A stretch of 64,000 bases of DNA from Aptenodytes patagonicus. Taxonomy: Eukaryota > Chordata > Aves > Sphenisciformes > Spheniscidae. The notes below the pieces were generated by a model. The model did no database searches and had not been told where the DNA came from. It worked only from the letters and a program-made list of their open reading frames with translations. Of this stretch, positions 1 through 6,351 are shown in pieces. The stretch is taken from contig NC_134963.1 of assembly GCF_965638725.1 (NCBI RefSeq), positions 10,072,501 through 10,136,500 of the forward strand, written 5' to 3'. The position numbers and the translations under genes were made by a program. The stretch's first letter is position 1. Every line of letters starts with the position of its first letter.

Positions 1-365
1 TCGAACATCGAATTCACAAGAACACACACATCGCCTAGAGGTACTGCCGCACCGAACAGAGACACAGTTCCACCAATTACTACGTTTAGTCTTCTCTTGC
101 ACCACCTTTTAAGAGGCCAGATGTTGTCTGTGCGAGAACAGGAAAGACCGCCACAAGAGCAGTGGGATGGGCTGCACATCTTCGGTGTGCTAGTCCCAAC
201 CTTCCTATAGCCCTGAGGACAGTATGTGAAATATCAGTCCTTTTACAGGTGCTACTTTCAACTACTACATGCCTATCCCTGTAAAGTTTGTCTTTGACTT
301 CTAGGCTAGAAAATGTAGAGCTGAGTTTTTAAAAAAATAAAGAGTTCTTCCTTACATTATTTCTG
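1..365 (+). other. Possible 3' end of a convergent plus-strand transcript
   Basis: An AATAAA hexamer at 336-341 is followed by T-rich sequence, as at a vertebrate polyadenylation site, and points toward XBP1. In human the gene converging on the XBP1 3' end is CCDC117, so this could be its last exon or 3' UTR. Two forward frames are open from the left edge (frame 1 to a stop at 208-210, frame 2 to a stop at 110-112), but neither gives a protein I can identify with confidence. The identity is inference from gene order only. Confidence 0.3.
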
Positions 366-1434
366 CTGTACTTAAATTCATTTTTTAATTTCATATGAAG
401 TTCCAGTAATACTGACAAAAGTAATGCAAAACTATGGATCAAATTCCCACTTGTCCATTTGCTTTTTGGACTCGCAACAACATATATTAGGTACTAAGGG
501 TCCTCTTGCAGTCATACCTATTTTCCAGCTTGAAAGTAAAGCAACTTATTCTCAGACTACTTAAAGTTTAGGTTTTTTAATCTAATTTAAGGTTTCTGCT
601 ATATTGCACAGCTGGTTTTTACTGCTATCCAATATTCAGATAGAATGCTTTATTACAAGCAGCTAGGTTACCCAAGTTTGTAATCCAAAGCAGTCCTGTC
701 ACCTTGAACGTTAGTGACCAATACCCTCCTGTCCCATCCCCCATTTCCTTTCCTCCCCCGCCTCAAGTTATTTTTGTTGAAATTTAATGCAAAACATGAA
801 ATAGCACTTAAAACAGAACAGTTGTGCGAACACCTGGAACAGCTCTCACACTTTCAGTACAAAATTTCAGTTTCTTCTCCGTCACTCAAATTGAAGTGCT
901 TTTAATACTGTGATGTTGGAACAAATGGACAAGGACAAGAAGAGTCCTACTGTGGTATTTGAAATTAGCTTCTGCAAAGTTAATTTTATGCTTCAGGAAT
1001 TCCTGTGGTAACACACCTTTTTCACCCCATGTGTCTCACACTGCTTCACAAACACTAGACACGCCACTTGAAATGCACCCACCTCCACTCAGACTGAGCA
1101 TTTTGAATGGCGTTACTTGCCAACAGGAAGAGATTACTGTAATTTTACTCAGCCATCAAGCTACTGCCACCTGCATTCCCTACTCAGGCTGCAGATTTTG
1201 CTCTAGCAGCTCTGGCCATCATACAAAGCCATCCGCCTTGAACAGAGTTTGCAACATCAAGTGCTCCCCGAAAGAAGCTGCTGAAGCATCCAGCTACCTA
1301 CGCCACAGCAGTGCTGCTGGACTGGTGCACGAAGGTGGTATAAGGACGAGACACTGAGAGACCTAACTATAGCTTCAAATTCTGCGAGGCCCAGATACTC
1401 TCCCCTCCCCACCGAGATCCAAGGTAAAAAAGGG
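366..1434. other. Interval between convergent gene ends
   Basis: I see no gene here. Read on the minus strand it holds further possible polyadenylation hexamers (ATTAAA at 901-906 and AATAAA at 649-654), so a longer XBP1 3' UTR isoform could run into it. The short open frames on both strands show no recognisable protein. Confidence 0.35.
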
Positions 1435-1453
1435 TCAGTGAGCTGCACTGCAT

Positions 1454-1459
1454 TTTAAT
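1454..1459 (-). promoter_or_regulatory. Candidate polyadenylation signal ATTAAA for XBP1
   Basis: It is the first AATAAA/ATTAAA hexamer met after the XBP1 stop when reading the minus strand. ATTAAA is the commonest natural variant of the signal. More distal hexamers at 901-906 and 649-654 are alternatives. Confidence 0.45.
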
Positions 1460-1697
1460 TGCACCAATACAGTTAAATATTAAATGGAGAAAGCAACTCT
1501 ACACAGCAAATGAAAAACAAGCATTTACATAGTAAATCTGTAAGATGTACAGACTATTTAGTTTTAACCCAGTTGTCTATACATGAATATCCCACTGCAG
1601 TTTTTGGTGTTAAAAACAAAATGAACATTTTCAGGTTCACGTAGAATTGGGAAGTTATTGAGAAACAAACTTTCCTCCCTCATAAGCCAACACTGAT

Positions 1698-1711
1698 GGG
1701 GGGGGGGGGGG
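1698..1711. repeat. Homopolymer tract of 14 G (C14 in the XBP1 3' UTR)
   Basis: Fourteen uninterrupted G on the plus strand, inside the predicted XBP1 3' UTR, so the mRNA carries C14. C-rich stretches in 3' UTRs are possible poly(C)-binding-protein sites. Its length is likely polymorphic and prone to sequencing error. Confidence 0.85.
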
Positions 1712-1879
1712 AGGGCAGGACACCCTAGGCTTTTTCATACCAGGAGAAACACATTGGCAATCCCTCCCTCTACTAGCATGGGTAGAAATGAGCAACACTT
1801 TCTGAATACACTTGATTTCCCCCCACACACCCCAAGGGGCATATCCTGTTATCCTGCCAGGATAGCTAACACTACCGAG

Positions 1880-2437
1880 TTAGACACTGATCAGTTGGGG
1901 AAAGAGTTCATTGGCAAAGCTATCCTCCCAAGCATGGTCAATGTCAAGCGGAGAGGACATGTCACTGAAGGGCGACAGGGATCCTTCATATCCAGAGTCA
2001 CTACAGGCATCCAACAGATAGCTTGAGGCTGCAAGGCTATGATGAGAGGAAAGCAGATGAGAGATGCCCAGTTCAGGCATGAAGCTGTCTACAGGTTCTT
2101 CTTTCACAGATACTGGGACCTCAGGGATAGCTTTGTCTTCAGATGGAGAGAGAGATAATTCCTCAATTTTCACTAGCGTATTGGTTTGGTTGCCCATTTT
2201 AACAGGAATCTCCAGTATTAGGGGCTTTGTGTACACGTGATCAAACCTTATCAGTTCATTAATGGCCTCCAGCTTAGCTGATGGGGACCCCAAAGAGGGA
2301 GAGGGGGAGGTTGGTATGGAATTTGTTTCTCCACAGATCTCTTCCTCCAGTTTTTCCAGGCATGTTGACTCTGAATCAGCATATTTGAGAAACATCTCTG
2401 GGTCCAGACTGTCCAGAAAGCCCAATAGGAGATCAGA
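1880..2437 (-). other. XBP1: XBP1 exon 5, coding part (partly dual-coding)
   Basis: The last exon. The acceptor is ATTCTGCAG|TCTGATC. In the spliced frame it encodes 185 residues of the transactivation domain followed by TAA at 1882-1880. In the unspliced frame it encodes the 62-residue XBP1u tail down to 2254. Positions 2254-2436 therefore code in two frames. Conserved landmarks are EICGETNS, VKIEELSLSPSE, VKEEPVD, SLSPFSDMSS and the terminal FANELFPQLISV. Confidence 0.95.
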
Positions 2438-4615
2438 CTGCAGAATGAAATACTGTTTTAGAAAGACAGCCTACTACTGTTACAGCAAGACATCAGTCAT
2501 GGCATCTATTAATCCTCATCCAGAAGTTAAAATACACTAATGTGATCACAGAACTAGGAGTTTTACCACCACCACTATCAGAACAGACAGTTAAGGCAAT
2601 TACTTATCTTTCAGAAATTCTTTGTCCATTAACTTTTTGTAAGGGTACTGGCAATCCCCATAGAATTCTACATGCGTTTGATATTCACAGCCTCTATTAG
2701 AAACTCAAGATCTTGGACCCACCAGGTACAAACACCACACTACCTGCTGGCTTCACAGAGCAAGTACCAGAACCTGGCTTCGGTAGACCTGCCCATGACC
2801 AAAGTTGGGGGGGGTTGTTTTGGGTTTTTTTGCAGTGTTTGGTTTTGGGGTTTTTTTTTAGGTGAAAGATGCCTGTCCTTACATTTCTGGAGGTCGTTCC
2901 TAAGGGACAGGCTTTAAGTTCAAACAGCTTCGCTGAGTGCCAGCACATCAGCAAAATGATCATTTGTTTTTAACAACAGTAAAAGCACAGTATGCTTTCG
3001 GTATTTGTACACTTTTGCTGTAAGAGCTAAGAGACTGTTTCAGGCAATATCCTCTAATATTTTATGGAAACAGGACTTGAGTTCAAGTTGCATGAACTCC
3101 TGTATTCACTGGATACAGCCTAACACAGCTGTTCTGAGCAACAGGTATGGCATTCCAAGACTTGGAAAACAAGCCAACTATGGAAAGTCATCAAGAAGTT
3201 ACAACACTAGTCTTAAATCCACAGTGGTTCTGAATTTCATGGGCATTTTGGGTAGGAGTGGATGCTCACCTCTGAGTCTGAAGAGTCACTGCCATCAGAA
3301 TCCATGTGGAAGTTATCAGAAATGGTGACTGCTGGGCCTGCACCTGCTGCAGAGGAACACGTAGTCTGAGTGCTGCGGACTCAGCGGACCCGGTCACCAA
3401 CCTAATCTCATCCACCTGCGATTCCTTCACAACCTGTACCAAGGAAAAAATCATCAGTCACCACAGATGTCCTGGCAGACAGTACAGTACATAATCCTGA
3501 GGATTATGCTCTTCCTGCAAAGGCTTCCAGCATTAGATTCTCCACTTGCTTGTCCAGTAGGAACCTGAAGGTAAGACCACTTCCAAAGTTGGCTCAAACT
3601 TCAGCACATTTGCAGGTTTGTTTTGTTCGCCACTTTTAAATGACAGCCTGACCCTCCCCACTATACCCCCATTCTTTTGAGACAGGCATACATGACTAAC
3701 AGTTACTACTTCATTTCTAGAACATGATGTAGAAGAGCAGATGAAATAATCTTAAAGACAGCTTGGAACTAGTCGGCTCGCTATCTCCCACGCTACCAGC
3801 GGCGCCCGCTTCAGACTCGGTATCTGTTTAGTCTGTGGGAAAGCCTCCATTTGGAGGACAAGAGTGTTTCTGGCACATGAAGTATCCCTCTTCACAGCAT
3901 GGCAGTTCCAGCCCAAGAGCTCTCAGGACGGGGTTACTCCTCCCCACCCACCGCCACGCAGTCACCTCTCGGAGCACGGCAGCTCTTGGCAGGTTCTGCC
4001 GAGAAAGAGGGAGACGAGCCACCAGCGCGGCAGAAGGCTCACCTTGGACTCGCTCTCCTCCTCTGTCTTCAGAGCATCCAGGCCCAGGCGGCGGCGAAGC
4101 TCCTGGTTCTCCAGAGCAAGGCCACACGTCTTTTCCCGCAGGAGCTGGTTTTCCAGCAGCAGCTTCTGGTTCTGCAGAGAGCCGTGAAGCAGGGCGGCCG
4201 CGGAGCCGGCCGCGGCCGCCCCCCGCCCCGCGGGCCCACCCAGCCCCTTACCTCCTCCTCCAGCTCCACCACCTGCTGCTCCAGCTCCGTCATCCGCGCC
4301 TTCTTCCTGTCCCGGGCGCTCTGGGCCGCCACGCGGTTCTTCAGCTTCCTGCGGGGCAGGGCGGCCGTCAGCGCCGCGGGCCCCCCCCGCGGCACCGCGG
4401 CCAGCCCCCACTCACCTGCGCAGCGCCTTCTCCTCCGGGCTCAGATGGGTGAGCCGCTGCCGCTTGCGGGCCGGCTGCGGGGCCTCCAGGCCCGGGGCGG
4501 CTCCTGCCGGCAGGACAACGGAAAGGTGCCGGCCGGCTGCGGGGCCGGGGGGCTCGGCCGCTTTGCTGGGGATGAGGAGCAGCCGGGGGGCCGCGGCACC
4601 GGGCAGCGCTGCCAT
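1880..4615 (-). CDS. XBP1: XBP1, X-box binding protein 1 (five exons; spliced form XBP1s, 373 residues)
   Basis: Bearing a bZIP domain, this transcription factor drives the IRE1 branch of the unfolded protein response, inducing ER chaperone, ERAD and secretory genes from the nucleus. Coding segments are 4615-4416, 4348-4252, 4171-4043, 3433-3270 and 2437-1880, all with GT/AG boundaries and matching phases. Residues about 50-67 hold a basic nuclear-localisation stretch (RKRQR), about 64-87 the DNA-binding basic region (KLKNRVAAQSARDRKKARM) and about 88-135 the leucine zipper. Removal of the 26-nt IRE1 intron (3347-3372) shifts the frame into a 185-residue activation domain ending FANELFPQLISV, the known XBP1s C-terminus. 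Two sumoylation-type motifs, VKIE (K278) and VKEE (K300), sit where mammalian XBP1s is modified. The start has a good context (GGCCATGG) and the total length is close to the human 376 residues. Introns 1 and 2 are only 67 and 80 nt. Identification is secure. Confidence 0.97.
2251..4615 (-). CDS. XBP1: XBP1u, unspliced isoform (258 residues)
   Basis: The same exons without removal of the 26 nt. The frame runs through exon 4 into exon 5 and stops at TGA 2253-2251. Two functional elements known from mammalian XBP1u are visible: a hydrophobic region at about residues 185-207 (WILMAVTLQ followed by ISYWAFWTVW), which draws the nascent chain and its mRNA to the ER membrane, and a C-terminal tail with PYQPP, W, and SWRPLMN at the stop, matching the ribosome-arrest peptide that holds the mRNA near IRE1. 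XBP1u is short-lived and antagonises XBP1s. Roles are taken from the family; the motifs are read from this sequence. Confidence 0.92.
2438..3269 (-). other. XBP1: XBP1 intron 4
   Basis: The largest XBP1 intron at 832 nt, with donor GAG|GTGAGC and acceptor TTCTGCAG. Apart from a G/T-rich simple stretch at 2805-2860 I see nothing in it. Short open frames inside have no recognisable product. Confidence 0.85.
2805..2860. repeat. G/T-rich low-complexity tract
   Basis: Alternating runs of G and T (G8, T7, T9 and GGTTTTGGGG units) inside XBP1 intron 4. Similar tracts appear at 18601-18670. This is low-complexity DNA without a recognisable mobile-element origin. Confidence 0.7.
3270..3433 (-). other. 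XBP1: XBP1 exon 4, carrying the IRE1-spliced intron
   Basis: 164 nt, starting VVKESQVDEI. It contains the conserved GSAESAALRLR segment and, inside it, the 26-nt unconventional intron. Unspliced, it reads on into the hydrophobic segment (TSTWILMAVTLQTQ); spliced, it reads an acidic Ser/Asp stretch ending DSDGSDSSDSE. The length without the 26 nt is 138 nt, so the spliced frame joins exon 5 in phase 0. Confidence 0.95.
3347..3372 (-). promoter_or_regulatory. XBP1: XBP1 26-nt unconventional (IRE1-processed) intron
   Basis: Both boundaries on the minus strand read GCAG/CA, the paired IRE1 cleavage signature, and exactly 26 nt lie between them. The body (starting CACTCAGACTACGTG) is nearly the same as the one I recall from human. 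IRE1 cleaves the two hairpin loops on the cytoplasmic mRNA during ER stress and RTCB ligates the exons. Removal falls after one base of codon 163 and changes the frame from the 258-residue XBP1u to the 373-residue XBP1s. Confidence 0.95.
3434..4042 (-). other. XBP1: XBP1 intron 3
   Basis: 609 nt with a canonical GT donor at the exon 3 side and a TACAG acceptor. I see no embedded gene or repeat in it. The half nearest exon 3 is already part of the CpG-rich promoter region. Confidence 0.85.
4043..4171 (-). other. XBP1: XBP1 exon 3
   Basis: A 129-nt, 43-codon, phase-0 exon that completes the leucine zipper (NQKLLLENQLLREK and following heptads) and ends in an acidic/Ser stretch (TEEESESK). The acceptor is TCTCTGCAG and the donor AAG|GTGAGC. 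Confidence 0.95.
4252..4348 (-). other. XBP1: XBP1 exon 2
   Basis: A 97-nt exon that completes Arg67 and encodes the core of the basic region and the first heptads of the zipper, ending at ELEEE. The acceptor is CCCGCAG|GAAG and the donor GAG|GTAAGG. It is flanked by introns of 67 nt (4349-4415) and 80 nt (4172-4251). Confidence 0.95.
4416..4615 (-). other. XBP1: XBP1 exon 1, coding part
   Basis: It encodes residues 1-66 plus two bases of codon 67 (AG|G, Arg). The N-terminal 49 residues are rich in Ala, Pro and Gly and diverge from mammals; the conserved block starts at ARKRQRLTHLSPEEKALRR. The donor is CAG|GTGAGT at 4415-4410. Confidence 0.93.
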
Positions 4616-4688
4616 GGCCGGCGCGGACGGGACGGGAGGCGACGCGCTGCCCGGCGCCAGGACTCGCGACCGGCTACGCTGCCTGCGG

Positions 4689-4696
4689 CCCCGCCC
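4689..4696 (-). promoter_or_regulatory. GC box (Sp1-type) in XBP1 promoter
   Basis: GGGCGGGG on the minus strand, 14 bp from the ERSE on its start-codon side and about 75 bp upstream of the XBP1 ATG. Such boxes are common in CpG islands, so it is weak evidence by itself. Confidence 0.5.
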
Positions 4697-4709
4697 GGAT
4701 TTCTACTAT

Positions 4710-4728
4710 CGTGGCTCTTCCTCATTGG
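4710..4728 (-). promoter_or_regulatory. ER stress response element (ERSE) of XBP1
   Basis: On the minus strand the sequence is CCAAT, nine bases (GAGGAAGAG), then CCACG, an exact match to the ERSE consensus CCAAT-N9-CCACG. NF-Y binds the CCAAT half and cleaved ATF6 or XBP1s the CCACG half. It starts 113 bp upstream of the ATG. Induction of XBP1 through an ERSE is established in mammals; here the site is seen and its function is inferred. Confidence 0.85.
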
Positions 4729-4765
4729 CCGGGACGGCACGACGATACGCCCAGACTAGCCCGTG

Positions 4766-4770
4766 ATTGG
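4766..4770 (-). promoter_or_regulatory. Second CCAAT box upstream of XBP1
   Basis: GGCCAATCACG on the minus strand, 38 bp upstream of the ERSE CCAAT. It is a likely NF-Y site, and paired CCAAT boxes at this kind of spacing are common in ER-stress promoters. No CCACG follows at the ERSE distance. Confidence 0.5.
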
Positions 4771-5060
4771 CCTGCGGCTGAAAGCAAGGGGGGAAATGAA
4801 TTGCATCAGACGAGGGGGTTGGGGTTGGTGAGATGTCAGTGCGTGGCGGAGGGGCGGGGTCACCGGAGCTCGCGGGGCGCCTGGGAGCGCGGGCGGCCCG
4901 GCCCGGCCCGGCCCGTGCGGGGGCGCGGGGCCTCTCGCTGCCCGGCCCGGCTCCTGGGTTGTGCCCGCCCGGGCCTCGCCGTGCTGCTGCTGCGGCGCGA
5001 TGGCGTCGCTGGGGCGAGGGGGGGGCGGTGTCGCCCCAGTTGAGGAGTGTCTCGAGGAGG

Positions 5061-5337
5061 GACCGAGCGCGGTCAGGGGTGGCGATGCAGTTAAAGCTGT
5101 TCTGTGGCCACCTTCCCAGAGGCGACCTGTCCCAAAGCAGTCACGAGCAGAATCCGAGGGAAAGGGACAACTTCCCGTGGGAACACAAGTGCCAAGAGTG
5201 GAGCTATAACAGATGCCATGAGAATGGGCTAAAAATGGGCTAAAAAGAACAAGAAAGCAGATAAAAGGTTAGTGATTGATGAGTAGAAGTTGCAAGAGAG
5301 CATGCAGAGAGACCTCAGGGTTTATCCTTTGAATACA
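5061..5337. other. Spacer between XBP1 CpG island and CR1 insertion
   Basis: No gene or repeat recognised. Composition falls back to the genome background. It contains a local duplication of the string ATGGGCTAAAA at 5223-5244. Confidence 0.5.
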
Positions 5338-6351
5338 GTTTGGTGAACGGAGTTAAATCCAGTTGGCGGCCGGTCACGAGCGGTGTTCCCCAGGGCTCAG
5401 TACTGGGGCCGGTCTTGTTCAATATCTTTATCGATGATCTGGATGAGGGGATTGAGTGCACCCTCAGTAAATTTGCAGATGACACCAAGTTGGGCAGGAG
5501 TGTTGATCTGCTCGAGGGTAGGAAGGCTCTGCAGAGGGACCTGGACAGGCTGGATCGATGGGTCGAGGCCAACTGTATGAGGTTCAACAAGGCCAAGTGC
5601 CGGATCCTGCACTTCGGCCACAACAACCCCATGCAGCGCTACAGGCTTGGGGAAGAGTGGCTGGAAAGCTGCCTGTCGGAAAAGGACCTGGGGGTGCTGA
5701 TCGACAGCCGGCTGAACATGAGCCGGCAGTGTGCCCAGGCGGCCAAGAAGGCCAATGGCATCCTGGCCTGTATCAGAACTAGTGTGGCCAGTAGGAGTAG
5801 GGAAGTGATCGTGCCCCTGTACTCGGCCCTGGTGAGGCCGCACCTCGAATACTGTGTTCAGTTTTGGGCCCCTCACTCCAAGAAGGACGTCGAGGTGCTG
5901 GAGCGTGTCCAGAGAAGGGCAACGAGGCTGGTGAGGGGTCTGGAGAACAAGTCTGATGAGGAGCGGCTGAGGGAACTGGGGTTGTTTAGCCTGGAGGAAA
6001 GGAGGCTGAGAGGAGACCTCATCGCTCTCTACAACCACCTGAAAGGAGGTTGTAGCGAGGTGGGGGTCGGTCTCTTCTTCCAAGTAACAAGCGATAGGAT
6101 GAGAGGAAATGGCCTCAAGTTGCGCCAGGGGAGGTTTAGATTGGACATGAGGAAAAATTTCTTTACTGAAAGAGTGGTGAAACATTGGAACAGGCTGCCC
6201 AGGGAAGTGGTGGAGTCCCCATCCCTGGAAGTATTTAAAAGACGTGTAGATGAGGTGCTTAGGGACATGGTTTAGTGGGCATGGTGGTGTTGGGTTCGAT
6301 GATCTTAGAGGTCTTTTCCAACCTTAATGATTCTATGATTCTATTCTATGA
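5338..6351 (+). mobile_element. CR1 LINE, 5'-truncated
   Basis: A non-LTR retrotransposon copy of about 1 kb. It starts abruptly inside the reverse-transcriptase region ([20 protein letters not shown]) and runs through the C-terminal part of ORF2, a short 3' UTR (GATGATCTTAGAGGTCTTTTCC) and the characteristic tail of ATTCTATGA-type repeats ending at about 6351. Severe 5' truncation is typical of CR1. The frame is still open, which suggests a fairly recent insertion. It lies in the XBP1-ZNRF3 intergenic region, about 0.3 kb beyond the XBP1 CpG island. Confidence 0.95.
5340..6275 (+). pseudogene. CR1 ORF2 fragment: C-terminal reverse transcriptase, 311 codons
   Basis: An uninterrupted frame encoding the later part of CR1 ORF2p. 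[10 protein letters not shown] and the catalytic FADD motif (5472-5483, in FADDTKLG) mark the palm domain; [25 protein letters not shown] and the C-terminal [14 protein letters not shown] segment follow. The endonuclease and the first RT motifs are absent, so the product could not be autonomous. The 5' end is the truncation point, with no true start codon. It is a broken element remnant rather than a gene. Confidence 0.9.

Larger units (their letters stand above)
1435..1879 (-). other. XBP1: XBP1 3' UTR (shortest likely form)
   Basis: It follows the XBP1 stop codon at 1880-1882. The first canonical-type poly(A) hexamer downstream on the minus strand is ATTAAA at 1454-1459, which places cleavage near 1435 and gives a UTR of roughly 440 nt, somewhat shorter than I recall for mammals. 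It contains a 14-base G run on the plus strand (C run in the mRNA). The exact end is not determined by the sequence alone. Confidence 0.5.
4616..4800 (-). promoter_or_regulatory. XBP1: XBP1 promoter and 5' UTR region
   Basis: It lies upstream of the XBP1 start codon and is GC-rich without a TATA box. In order from the start codon outward it holds a GC box (GGGCGGGG, 4696-4689), a perfect ERSE (4728-4710) and a second CCAAT box (4770-4766). The only ATG between 4616 and about 4770 on the minus strand is the one inside the ERSE CCAATG, probably upstream of the TSS, so no upstream ORF is expected. The start site itself is not defined by the sequence. Confidence 0.75.
3950..5060. other. CpG island over XBP1 promoter and exons 1-3
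   Basis: A dense GC/CpG block with sharp compositional edges against AT-richer DNA on both sides. It includes four tandem GGCCC pentamers at 4895-4914. Long open frames in this block on both strands (for example 3899-4759 plus) follow from the low stop-codon frequency and are not taken as genes. The boundaries are by eye. Confidence 0.8.

Noticed and set aside
3899..4759. 286-codon plus-strand frame over XBP1 exons 1-3
   Set aside because: It is antisense to verified XBP1 coding exons, low-complexity, and explained by the GC content. There is no independent evidence for a divergent protein gene.
4833..5243. 136-codon plus-strand frame upstream of XBP1, a possible divergent transcript
   Set aside because: CpG-island composition again. 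Bidirectional promoters often give a divergent RNA, but no splice site, domain or poly(A) signal supports one here.
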